26,724 nt of DNA, taken from positions 1-26,724 of the forward strand of contig JAJFUH010000099.1 of assembly GCA_021372535.1 (NCBI GenBank). The letters run 5' to 3'. Under the pieces are notes generated by a model that saw only the letters and a program-made list of their open reading frames with translations, was not told where the DNA came from and made no database searches. The DNA comes from a bacterium (GTDB lineage Bacteria > Latescibacterota > Latescibacteria > Latescibacterales > Latescibacteraceae). A program made the position numbers and the translations under genes. Of this stretch, positions 15,691 through 26,724 are shown piece after piece. How positions within the stretch are numbered: position 1 is the stretch's first letter; every line of letters starts with the position of its first letter.

Positions 15691-17442
15691 ATGGAAAGAC
15701 CGGACACAGAAAACAACACTGGCGAGAAACCCGGAAAGGGTTCCGATACTGCCGAAACGGCGGGAACAGCCGCGCCATCCAATTTTATCCGTGAAATCAT
15801 CAACGATGACCTGAAGAAGGGTAAAAACGAAAGCCGGGTTCATACACGGTTTCCGCCCGAGCCGAACGGTTACCTTCATATCGGTCATGCCAAGTCGATC
15901 TGCCTCAACTTCGGTCTGGCCCGTGAATACCGTGGGAAGTGCAACCTCCGGTTCGATGACACCAATCCCTGCAAGGAGGAGCAGGAATATGTCGATTCGA
16001 TCATCGAGGATGTCCGCTGGCTCGGATTCGACTGGGAAGACCGTCTTTTCTATGCTTCGGACTATTTCAGCCAACTCTACGAATGGGCGATCAAACTGAT
16101 AAAGAAGGGTAAGGCATATGTCTGCGACCTCACCGCCGACCAGATAAGGGAATATCGCGGAACCCTTACCGAGCCCGGAAAAGAGAGCCCCTGGCGCAAC
16201 CGCACCATCGAGGAGAATCTCGAGCTCTTCGAACGCATGCGGAGCGGGGAGTTTCCGGACGGCTCGAAAACCCTCAGGGCAAAGGTCGACATGGCCTCGC
16301 CGAACCTGAACATGCGCGATCCGGTCATGTACCGCATTCTCCATGCTTCGCACCACCGCTCGGGCGATACCTGGTGCATCTATCCGATGTACGATTACAC
16401 CCACGGGCAGTCCGACTCCATAGAGGGCATCACCCATTCGATCTGTACCCTCGAATTCGAGGATCACCGCCCGCTCTACGACTGGTTTATCGATGAGATC
16501 GAGATATTCCATCCGCAGCAGATCGAGTTCGCCCGTCTCAACCTCAGCTATACGGTCATGAGCAAGCGCAAGCTCCTTCAGCTCGTGGAGGAGGAGCTCG
16601 TGGACGGCTGGGACGATCCGAGAATGCCGACTATCTGCGGTCTGCGTCGGCGCGGGTATACTCCAACAGCGATTCGGAATTTCGCCGAACGTATCGGTGT
16701 GGCGAAGAAAGAGAGCATGGTGGATATGGCCCTCCTCGAGTTCTGCATCCGCGAGGACCTCAACAGGAATGCCCCCCGCGTGATGGCTGTTCTCCGCCCG
16801 CTCCGTGTGGTAATCGAAAATTACCCCGAAGGTCAGAACGAAGAGCTCGAAGCGGTCAACAATCCCGAGGACGCCGGCATGGGCATGCGGAATGTCCCGT
16901 TTTCGCGTGTCCTCTACATCGAACGCGAGGATTTCATGGAGGAGCCGCCAAAGAAATTCTTCCGTCTCGCCCCGGGCCGCGAGGTCCGTCTCCGCTATGC
17001 GTATTTCATCAGGTGCGTGGGCGTGGTGAAGGACGAAAAGACCGGCGAGGTGGTCGAGCTCCGCTGCACGTACGATCCGGCGACACGCGGCGGGTATGCC
17101 CCGGACGGCCGTAATGTCAAGGCGACGCTCCACTGGGTGTCGGCAGCCCATGCTGTCGCCGCCGAGGTTCGTCTCTATGACCGTCTCCTCACCGTGGAGA
17201 ATCCCTTCGCCGGGGATGGCGACTTCAAGGACTACCTGAACCCGGCCTCGCTCGAGGTTCTGACCGGATGCAGGCTCGAACCCTCCCTCGCGGATGCTGC
17301 GCCGGGATATCGGTGCCAGTTCGAACGCCTCGGGTACTTCGTCGCCGATACGAAGGACTCGAAACCGGGGAAACCGGTATTCAACCGGACGGTAACGCTC
17401 AAGGATCAGTGGGCGAAGATACAAAAGACAGACAGAATATAA
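15691..17442 (+). CDS. glnS: Glutamine--tRNA ligase (GlnRS)
   Basis: A 583-residue class I aminoacyl-tRNA synthetase that charges tRNA-Gln with glutamine using ATP in the cytoplasm. After a 30-residue polar extension come [11 protein letters not shown], the [15 protein letters not shown] signature (HIGH at 63-66), the RFDDTNP segment (89-93), [20 protein letters not shown] and the KMSKS-equivalent VMSKR (289-293). The C-terminal third forms the two anticodon-binding beta-barrels (about residues 345-560). Length is close to the 554 residues of the E. coli enzyme. A GGAG lies about ten bases before the ATG. Its presence implies that at least some Gln-tRNA is made directly and not only by the amidotransferase route. 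Confidence 0.97.
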   Translation: MERPDTENNTGEKPGKGSDTAETAGTAAPSNFIREIINDDLKKGKNESRVHTRFPPEPNGYLHIGHAKSICLNFGLAREYRGKCNLRFDDTNPCKEEQEYVDSIIEDVRWLGFDWEDRLFYASDYFSQLYEWAIKLIKKGKAYVCDLTADQIREYRGTLTEPGKESPWRNRTIEENLELFERMRSGEFPDGSKTLRAKVDMASPNLNMRDPVMYRILHASHHRSGDTWCIYPMYDYTHGQSDSIEGITHSICTLEFEDHRPLYDWFIDEIEIFHPQQIEFARLNLSYTVMSKRKLLQLVEEELVDGWDDPRMPTICGLRRRGYTPTAIRNFAERIGVAKKESMVDMALLEFCIREDLNRNAPRVMAVLRPLRVVIENYPEGQNEELEAVNNPEDAGMGMRNVPFSRVLYIEREDFMEEPPKKFFRLAPGREVRLRYAYFIRCVGVVKDEKTGEVVELRCTYDPATRGGYAPDGRNVKATLHWVSAAHAVAAEVRLYDRLLTVENPFAGDGDFKDYLNPASLEVLTGCRLEPSLADAAPGYRCQFERLGYFVADTKDSKPGKPVFNRTVTLKDQWAKIQKTDRI

Positions 17443-17756
17443 TCTATTCTTAATTTTGTTATTAGTCTTCAATCGAAATAATTCCTCGCAGCTTGCCGTG
17501 GTGGGAAAGCCCCCTTCCGTCACTTCGTGACACCTTCCCCCGTACCATGGGCAGGTTACTATCGGAGTTGCAGTAACTTCCCTTGCCCCCATCTGGGGGA
17601 AAGGGAATGAAGGTTAGGGGACTTCATCAGATAACTTGCAACTTTACTGAGGGGTAGTTTATTTCGCAGAAGCTTTATTTGACACCTTGTTAACTTTTAG
17701 GAATAGATATCTCGTAGTTTGATTCGAAATAATTTATATAGAATAATCTACATATT
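17443..17756. other. Intergenic region with palindromic repeat element
   Basis: No gene is supported. Positions about 17508-17622 form a GC-rich block with several short inverted repeats, and base composition falls sharply to AT-rich from about 17625 into the next gene. Confidence 0.5.
17508..17622. repeat. Palindromic GC-run intergenic element
   Basis: The block starts AAGCCCCCTTCC and ends GGTTAGGGGACTT, with inner hairpins GTCACTTCGTGAC, GTTAC…GTAAC and CCCCC-ATCT-GGGGG. Its ends are roughly complementary, so the whole could fold into one branched hairpin. It shares the C-run/G-run style of the repeats at 158-198 and 7952-7995 but I could not align it to them. It separates a GC-rich housekeeping gene from an AT-rich gene. 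Confidence 0.4.
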
Positions 17757-18887
17757 ATGATAAATATAATAAAAAATCTAAAAGAAAATTTTTTTACTGT
17801 TTTGTCTAATATTTGTTCTTTATATATATGGTTAAAAATCGTATTAATCATTTTCAATGTTAAATCTAATAATATATTACCTCCTAAATTTTTAGTTATT
17901 TTTTTTGTAGTAATTTATGTAATAATATGCATATATTATATATTACATAAAAAAATATTTGATTTGATTTGGAATTTAATTCTTTTACTGTTTTTTCCTT
18001 TAATAATTTTTTTTGAATATCTTTTCAAATTTTTTAATTCAACATTTTGTAAAAAAATTTTTAAATCTTATTTGTTTTGTTGTTCTCCTCCCATAATATT
18101 TTTTTTCGTTTTATTTTTTTTCTTTTTTCAAAGTGTTTTATTTATTGAAAAAAGCAAGATTCTAAATGTATTGATTGCATTTCTTAATATTATTATTACA
18201 ATTCAGATTACAAGTTCAGTGTTAATATGGGTATATAAGCCTTTTGAACCCCTTGAAAAATTACAAATAATAATAATCAAAATATTTAATTTTCTTCTTA
18301 ACATACCTATATATAATTATAGGATAATAATAAGGAACTATAATTATAAAGATATTGTTAACATTTTAAATTTACTTAAATCACTTAAAAGGTTGATAGA
18401 AATATTTAGAGAAAAAATAAAAAAAATAACACTTAGAGAAAATATATTAATTTATTTTTCTGTCGTTTTTTTATTATTATTTATAATTGTTTTATTTGGT
18501 TATGGTGGAGCTATATACTCTTTAAATCGATTTGATGGAATATATAATAAATATATATTGTTTAAGGATTTACCTCCTAATTCATCATACTTTAAATCAA
18601 TATTTCAAAGCTTTGTTATAATGATTAGTGGTCAAGATATAACATTGGGTAACACTACAGTTTTAGGGAGAATAATTTATATTTTTGAAGTCTTTAATAT
18701 GTTATTTTTATTTGGTTTTATACTTACTGTATTTTTCACATCAGTAAATTTCAAAGATAATATTTATTCAAATAATCTAGATTCAGTGTTTGAGACTATT
18801 CTGAAAAAATTATCTGAAGTTATTGATGATATAGAAGGATCTCTAAAACCAATGATTCTTAATAAAGAAAATATTAAATATGACTAA
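17757..18887 (+). CDS. AT-rich membrane protein with ion-channel-like pore region
   Basis: A 376-residue, strongly hydrophobic protein. Hydrophobic helices lie at about residues 20-34, 45-63, 68-92, 112-129 and 137-160; then a charged stretch; then a two-helix module: helix 231-253, a loop, an amphipathic re-entrant segment FKSIFQSFVIMISGQDITLG (278-297), and helix 303-327 beginning LGRIIYIFEVF. This order resembles the pore module of the Ion_trans_2/potassium-channel fold, where the filter would be TVGYGD; here it is ISGQDI, so potassium selectivity is doubtful. The C-terminus is short and charged. Codons are extremely AT-rich compared with the GC-rich glnS and gltX neighbours, which suggests recent transfer. 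No ribosome-binding site is evident. Function is not known. Confidence 0.65.
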   Translation: MINIIKNLKENFFTVLSNICSLYIWLKIVLIIFNVKSNNILPPKFLVIFFVVIYVIICIYYILHKKIFDLIWNLILLLFFPLIIFFEYLFKFFNSTFCKKIFKSYLFCCSPPIIFFFVLFFFFFQSVLFIEKSKILNVLIAFLNIIITIQITSSVLIWVYKPFEPLEKLQIIIIKIFNFLLNIPIYNYRIIIRNYNYKDIVNILNLLKSLKRLIEIFREKIKKITLRENILIYFSVVFLLLFIIVLFGYGGAIYSLNRFDGIYNKYILFKDLPPNSSYFKSIFQSFVIMISGQDITLGNTTVLGRIIYIFEVFNMLFLFGFILTVFFTSVNFKDNIYSNNLDSVFETILKKLSEVIDDIEGSLKPMILNKENIKYD

Positions 18888-18988
18888 TAGAGAACGTCTC
18901 TATTTAGCCCCCACCCACCGGAGACCTCCACATAGCCAGCGCATGGGCAGCGCTCTTTAACTGGTGCTATGTGTGTAAACCCCAGTCC

Positions 18989-19015
18989 CGTCATTCCCGT
19001 GAAAACGGGAATCCA
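18989..19015 (+). repeat. Palindromic repeat, left flank of the GIY-YIG gene
   Basis: GTCATTCCCGTGAAAACGGG plus AATCCAT forms a hairpin (ATTCCCGT … ACGGGAAT) just upstream of the nuclease gene. An inverted copy lies at 19314-19340. The sequence belongs to the widespread type of intergenic repeat with a CATTCCCG…CGGGAATCC core. Confidence 0.75.
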
Positions 19016-19022
19016 TACGGCA

Positions 19023-19310
19023 ATGAAACACTGTTATGTTTACATTCTTGCAAGCAAATGTAACGGTACACTGTATATCGGTGTGACAAACGATCTGATC
19101 CGCCGTGTGTATGAACACAAAAATGATCTTGTCGAGGGTTTCACAAAGAAATACGGTGTTCACCTGCTGGTTTATTATGAACAATACGATAAAATGGTTG
19201 ATGCGATTCAAAGGGAGAAACAGCTGAAAAAGTGGAAAAGGCAATGGAAAATTGAACTCATTGAAGAAGAAAATCCCGAATGGAAGGACTTGTACGGACA
19301 ATTGATATGA
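19023..19310 (+). CDS. GIY-YIG family nuclease, small stand-alone domain
   Basis: A 95-residue protein made of a single GIY-YIG domain: YVYIL (5-9) and LYIGVT (17-22) are the paired signature, followed by LIRRVYEHK with the conserved Arg, and a C-terminal KQLKKWKRQWK … I segment typical of the YhbQ/UPF0213-like group. An in-frame ATG at 18969 would extend it through the upstream repeat (giving a VIPVKTGIH segment), so ATG 19023, after the repeat, is preferred. It is enclosed by inverted copies of the same palindromic repeat, three bases from the right-hand one. Family members are DNA nucleases in fold; the role of these repeat-enclosed ones is not established. Confidence 0.85.
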   Translation: MKHCYVYILASKCNGTLYIGVTNDLIRRVYEHKNDLVEGFTKKYGVHLLVYYEQYDKMVDAIQREKQLKKWKRQWKIELIEEENPEWKDLYGQLI

Positions 19311-19313
19311 AGG

Positions 19314-19570
19314 GTGGATTCCCGTTTTCACGGGAATGACATAAGGGCGAGGGAATGACATGGTAGCCAAGGAATGATGGGTTTGAGTGGATTCCCGATT
19401 TCTTGGGAATGACGCAAGGCATGAGGAATGAAGCAATAGAGTGGATTCCCGATTAACTTCGTTCTCGGGAATGACATAAGGGCGAGGGAATGACGCAAGG
19501 GATAAGGAATGACGCAATAGAGTGGATTCCCGATTCACTTCGTTCTCGGGAATGACATAAGGGCGAGGGA
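19314..19570 (-). repeat. Array of degenerate palindromic repeats downstream of the GIY-YIG gene
   Basis: Four copies of GTGGATTCCCG begin at 19314, 19387, 19441 and 19522, each followed by a short centre and CGGGAATGAC or GGGAATGAC. The first copy is a close inverted match to the repeat at 18989. Later copies have a changed centre (GATTAACTTCGTTCTCGGG and near identical GATTCACTTCGTTCTCGGG). The spacers between copies are also related (ATAAGGGCGAGGGAATGAC recurs three times). Spacing is 73, 54 and 81 bases, so it is an irregular tandem expansion. Confidence 0.8.
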
Positions 19571-19688
19571 ATGACGGGAAAATACTGGAATGACAGGAAA
19601 TGCAGGAATAACTTGGGAATGTTGAAATGAATAGCCTTGAAATGAATGGCTTTACAATTGAAAAATAACCCGGAAAGGATGTTGTACA

Positions 19689-21134
19689 TTGCAGCAATCT
19701 GAACGTCTCCGTTTTGCCCCGTCACCGACGGGCGATCTCCATATAGGCGGCGCGCGCTCCGCGCTGTTCAACTGGCTGTATGCCCGGAAAACGGGCGGGA
19801 AATTCCTCCTCCGCATCGAGGACACCGATGCCGGACGATCCACAAAGGAAGCGCTCGAATCCATTCTTGCGAGCCTCCGGTGGCTCGGGCTCGCCTGGGA
19901 TGAGGACCTCGTTTTCCAGTCGCAGCGCGGCGACCTGTACCGGAAGGCTGTCGATGACTTCCTTGCGAACGGCTCGGCGTACCGGTGTTTCTGCACGAAA
20001 GAGGAACTCGAAACCGAACGCGAACGTGCGGTCAGGGAGAAGCTCGACTACCACTACTCGGGGAAATGCCGCAACCTCGACGAAAAGACTGTCGCACGCA
20101 ATCTCGACGAGGGACGGGAATATACTGTCCGGTTCCGCGTACCGGAGGGCGAAACATCGTTTGATGATCTCGTGCACGGGGCGATGGCGTTTCAGAACGG
20201 GACAATCGGCGATTTCATCATTGCGCGGGCGGACGGCAGCCCGGTTTACCTGCTCGGCGTAGCGGTCGATGACGCCGACATGGGGATCACGCTTGTCATG
20301 CGGGGCGACGATCACCTGTCGAACACACCGAAACAGATCATGCTCATGCGCGCGCTCGGAAAAGCGATACCCCGGTTTGCTCACATTCCCCAGGTGCTCG
20401 GCGCCGACAAGAAAAAGCTCTCGAAACGTCATGGCGCCGCTTCGGTGATCGAATATCAGCGGATGGGCTTTCTTCCGGTGGCTGTGGTGAATTTCATCGC
20501 CCTTCTCGGCTGGAATCCCGGCGACGACCGTGAGAAGATGGTAATCGATGAGCTTATCGATGCCTTTTCCATCGAAGGTCTCGCGAAAAAAAGCGGTGTA
20601 TTCGATATTCAGAAGCTCGAATGGCTCAACGGCCAGTATCTCCATGAGATGTCGCACGAGGAGCTTCTTGGGTTTGTCGGCCCGCAGTTCGTGGAGCGGG
20701 GATTTATTGCGGAGCATGATATCGCGGACAGGCATGATTACCTCCTGACCGTTGTGCGGCTGTTACGGGAGCGGTGCAGGCTCATGAACGATTTCGCAGA
20801 GCAGGGAGTCTTCTTTTTCAGGGATCCGGCGACATACGAGGAGAAGGGTGTGAAAAAGCATTTTTCCGCACCGGGTGTGGCCGAACTCCTCGATGCCCTT
20901 GCCGATTCCTTGGAATCGCTCGATGTGTTCACGGCGGAAACGACCGAAGAGGCGATGCGGGAGCTTTCCGGACGTCTGAATCTGCAAGGTGCCGGACTGA
21001 TACATGCGGCCCGGCTGGCGGTCACCGGATTGACATACGGTCCCGGCCTGTTTGAGATTCTCACCCTCCTCGGGCGGGATACCGTCGGAGCACGGTTAAG
21101 ACGGGCGTCATCATATATCCATCAAAAGGTTTGA
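19689..21134 (+). CDS. gltX: Glutamate--tRNA ligase (GluRS)
   Basis: A 481-residue class I synthetase that charges tRNA-Glu with glutamate in the cytoplasm. It starts at TTG with AAAGGA eight bases upstream. Signatures are RFAPSPTGDLHIGGARSALF (HIGH-equivalent at 18-21), LRIEDTD (41-47), MRGDDHLSNTPKQI near 204, and KLSKRHG (243-249) as the KMSKS loop. The C-terminal half is the helical anticodon-binding domain, and length matches bacterial GluRS. A CxCxxC-type zinc site is not clearly present (Cys appears at 100, 102 and 127 with YHYSGKC). It follows the repeat array and AT-rich accessory genes that separate it from glnS. Confidence 0.97.
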   Translation: MQQSERLRFAPSPTGDLHIGGARSALFNWLYARKTGGKFLLRIEDTDAGRSTKEALESILASLRWLGLAWDEDLVFQSQRGDLYRKAVDDFLANGSAYRCFCTKEELETERERAVREKLDYHYSGKCRNLDEKTVARNLDEGREYTVRFRVPEGETSFDDLVHGAMAFQNGTIGDFIIARADGSPVYLLGVAVDDADMGITLVMRGDDHLSNTPKQIMLMRALGKAIPRFAHIPQVLGADKKKLSKRHGAASVIEYQRMGFLPVAVVNFIALLGWNPGDDREKMVIDELIDAFSIEGLAKKSGVFDIQKLEWLNGQYLHEMSHEELLGFVGPQFVERGFIAEHDIADRHDYLLTVVRLLRERCRLMNDFAEQGVFFFRDPATYEEKGVKKHFSAPGVAELLDALADSLESLDVFTAETTEEAMRELSGRLNLQGAGLIHAARLAVTGLTYGPGLFEILTLLGRDTVGARLRRASSYIHQKV

Positions 21135-21189
21135 GGGTACGGTGAACATAACGAGTTTGAACTTCATTGTATTTATATCTTGAAACGTT

Positions 21190-21221
21190 TTGTAACCGAT
21201 ACGAGTTTATATATATATAAT
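21190..21221 (+). promoter_or_regulatory. Possible promoter for the Cys-repeat protein gene
   Basis: A perfect TATAAT (21216-21221) sits in an alternating TA tract about 38 bases before the ATG at 21259. The best upstream hexamer, TTGTAA (21190-21195), is 20 bases away, longer than ideal. The assignment is tentative. Confidence 0.3.
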
Positions 21222-21258
21222 AGAGACACCAACCACCGCATAACGGAGGATTCCGGAT

Positions 21259-21555
21259 ATGGGACTATTTGATAATCAAAACTACGGCCGGAAAAAATGG
21301 CTCAGCCCGAGTATGCAGACAGTCGGGGATTTGAGCGCAGAGCAGGACAAACAGAAAGGTACCGACAAGCACGGTCTCCTGGGAGCACGGTGCGGGGAAT
21401 CGATAATCCGGTATGGGGCTCCCTGCGGTATCAGGACGGGTGATGCGTGCAAGATACGTGAAGGGATTCAGTGCCGTCCCCGTTTAGGAGATCAGTGTGT
21501 GGTACGTACCGGGAATGAATGTAAAACGCTTCAGGGTGCCCAGTGTACGAATTGA
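21259..21555 (+). CDS. Cys-octapeptide-repeat small protein, candidate RiPP precursor
   Basis: A 98-residue protein with a strong GGAGGA eight bases before ATG. The N-terminal part (1-42) is polar and holds W14-P17-M19-G23, the exact spacing of the YxxPxLxxxG leader motif recognised by RRE/PqqD-like domains in lasso-peptide systems, with Trp and Met as conservative changes and no Thr at the further position. Residues 53-98 are six consecutive eight-residue units G-x-x-C-x4 (Cys at 56, 64, 72, 80, 88 and 96), with one more Cys at 45. No signal peptide or lipobox is seen. Such regularity suggests either a small beta-solenoid or a Cys core that is modified after translation. No maturation enzyme is encoded in this window, so function is unassigned. 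Confidence 0.8.
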   Translation: MGLFDNQNYGRKKWLSPSMQTVGDLSAEQDKQKGTDKHGLLGARCGESIIRYGAPCGIRTGDACKIREGIQCRPRLGDQCVVRTGNECKTLQGAQCTN

Positions 21556-21638
21556 ACGGGACAGGGCATCATATTCAGCACACGGGATCATGAAAAGAGA
21601 TTATTTTTAAAAATATTCAATAAATATTAAAAAACAGT

Positions 21639-21667
21639 TTGACTTTGAATAATTGAAAATGTATCTT
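21639..21667 (+). promoter_or_regulatory. Candidate rRNA promoter P1
   Basis: TTGACT (21639-21644), a 17-base spacer and TATCTT (21662-21667), preceded by A/T tracts resembling an UP element. Confidence 0.5.
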
Positions 21668-21760
21668 ATAAATCTTGTCGAAAAAACGAGATATCATAAA
21701 AGTTAAAAGAATTACAAAATGAGACTCGTAAAGTTTTTTAAAAATATTTTTTAAAATTTC

Positions 21761-21789
21761 TTGACTATTAACTTTCGATTTTGTATTTT
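21761..21789 (+). promoter_or_regulatory. Candidate rRNA promoter P2
   Basis: TTGACT (21761-21766), a 17-base spacer and TATTTT (21784-21789), again after an A/T tract. The identical -35 hexamer and spacing as P1 support a tandem arrangement. Confidence 0.5.
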
Positions 21790-21862
21790 ATGAATCCGTC
21801 GGGCAAAAGAAACTGTCCGAAGGAAACTTTCAGAAGTTAATAAGAAACAAAAGTTTAAAAAC

Positions 21863-21875
21863 TGATCTTTGAAAA
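21863..21875 (+). promoter_or_regulatory. boxA-like antitermination element before 16S
   Basis: TGATCTTTGAAAA resembles the boxA sequence found in rRNA leaders. A related TGGTCTTTGACAATTG lies at 23952-23967 before the 23S gene, as expected for a leader and spacer boxA pair. Confidence 0.5.
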
Positions 21876-21882
21876 TTACATA

Positions 21883-21892
21883 ACGTGCGCAG
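21883..21892 (+). other. 16S processing stem, left arm
   Basis: ACGTGCGCAG is perfectly complementary to CTGCGCACGT at 23603-23612, on the other side of the 16S gene. Pairing continues with one more A-T outside and, inside, two G-U and three A-U pairs. This is the expected long stem that RNase III cuts to release pre-16S RNA. Confidence 0.7.
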
Positions 21893-21987
21893 TGATTCCT
21901 CGTCAGCAAGTTTCACGAGAGTGAGAACTCTCAAATTAAGTTGACAGTTGAATAGACCAACAGGTCGAATTCACATATGAAAAATAT

Positions 21988-23551
<1,564 letters not shown>

Positions 23552-23602
23552 TGGAGATACCGTAAGGTACAGTCCTAGGTCGATACTTGCCGATAAGAAT
23601 TG

Positions 23603-23612
23603 CTGCGCACGT
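23603..23612 (+). other. 16S processing stem, right arm
   Basis: CTGCGCACGT, the exact complement of the left arm at 21883-21892, lies 55 bases after the mature 16S 3' end and ahead of tRNA-Ile. Confidence 0.7.
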
Positions 23613-23701
23613 TTATAGAGTTTGAGGCACATCCATATACTGGATCAGCGTTTGAAACGGTTGATGTTTGTGTAATAACCGATGACCGGCCTTACGGGGT
23701 T

Positions 23702-23778
23702 GGGCCTGTAGCTCAGTTGGTTAGAGCGCGCGCCTGATAAGCGCGAGGTCGGTAGTTCAAATCTACCCAGGCCCACCA
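23702..23778 (+). tRNA. ileT: tRNA-Ile (GAT anticodon)
   Basis: A 77-base gene with encoded CCA. The acceptor stem is GGGCCTG/CAGGCCC, anticodon GAT lies in the CTGATAA loop, and the T-arm holds GTTCAAATC. It lies in the usual 16S-23S spacer position. Confidence 0.97.
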
Positions 23779-23869
23779 TAATCAATAAGGGCGCTGGATG
23801 GTGCCGAAAGAGTAAGTAGTAACAACCCTGTGAGTCTTTTTGAGTCGCAGGGCAGGCTTACGAGCCTGT

Positions 23870-23945
<76 letters not shown>

Positions 23946-23951
23946 ACAAAA

Positions 23952-23967
23952 TGGTCTTTGACAATTG
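23952..23967 (+). promoter_or_regulatory. boxA-like element in the 16S-23S spacer
   Basis: TGGTCTTTGACAATTG follows tRNA-Ala and resembles the leader boxA at 21863, consistent with antitermination through the 23S gene. Confidence 0.45.
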
Positions 23968-24031
23968 AATAACGGTGATGTAGTCTGTGTAGATCTTAGT
24001 AATCTATCTGCCTTAATGGCAAGAGATTTTC

Positions 24032-26724
<2,693 letters not shown>

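Larger units (their letters stand above)
21556..21987 (+). promoter_or_regulatory. rRNA operon upstream region and leader
   Basis: An AT-rich region with no gene. It contains two consensus-like promoters with 17-base spacing (21639-21667 and 21761-21789), an upstream A/T-tract UP-like segment (21603-21635), a GC-rich possible discriminator after the second promoter, a boxA-like element, and the left arm of the 16S processing stem. Confidence 0.6.

Noticed and set aside
15670-17592. 640-codon open frame on the minus strand opposite glnS
   Set aside because: It is the antisense shadow of an unmistakable GlnRS gene; its protein has no recognisable domain and carries the biased composition typical of mirror frames in GC-rich genes.
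18969-19022. Upstream ATG start for the GIY-YIG protein
   Set aside because: It would translate the palindromic repeat; the domain begins right after the ATG at 19023.
19314-19570. Possible CRISPR array
   Set aside because: Copies are spaced irregularly (73, 54, 81 bases), the intervening sequences are themselves repeated, and no cas gene is present.
21159-21215. Intrinsic terminator after gltX
   Set aside because: The TA-rich tract lacks a preceding GC-rich hairpin.

Overview
The window suggests a Gram-negative bacterium of the FCB group. The evidence is a C-terminal type IX secretion (PNPFN-type) sorting domain, a very large surface protein with SprA-like motifs that ends in phenylalanine, two Tat-exported DUF362 proteins and a DUF4838/PA14 lipoprotein. 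This gene repertoire and the 16S 5' end fit Latescibacterota (WS3) or a close relative; that placement is inference and was not computed.

Layout. 1-563 is AT-rich and mostly non-coding. 564-7725 is a probable four-gene + strand unit: Tat/DUF362/T9SS protein, small lipoprotein, second Tat/DUF362 protein, and a 1399-residue propeller/outer-membrane protein. 7726-8187 carries a dispersed palindromic repeat. 8188-10470 (minus) encodes a DUF4838 + PA14 lipoprotein. 11079-12074 (minus) is an IS5-family transposase lying directly against the next gene.

12077-14948 is the highlight: a diversity-generating retroelement (DGR). It has a SUMF1/FGE-type target gene whose 3' end is the variable repeat (VR, 12958-13089), an HRDC-type accessory protein, a DGR reverse transcriptase, and a template repeat (TR, 14714-14845) just after the RT. 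The two 132-bp repeats differ at 25 positions, and 23 of these are adenines in the TR, the hallmark of adenine mutagenesis. Extra signals are a 15-nt sequence right after the TR that is the exact reverse complement of one right after the VR, a structured region 3' of the TR, and apparent truncation of the target's N-terminus next to the IS5 element.

15184-15546 encodes a small membrane protein. GlnRS (15691-17442) and GltX (19689-21134) flank an accessory segment that holds an extremely AT-rich, channel-like membrane protein and a GIY-YIG nuclease enclosed by inverted palindromic repeats, followed by degenerate repeat copies. 21259-21555 encodes a 98-residue protein with six perfect eight-residue Gly-x-x-Cys repeats and a leader that matches the lasso-type YxxPxLxxxG pattern. 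From about 21639 to the window edge lies an rRNA operon: tandem promoters, boxA, 16S, tRNA-Ile(GAT), tRNA-Ala(TGC) and a 23S gene cut off by the window.
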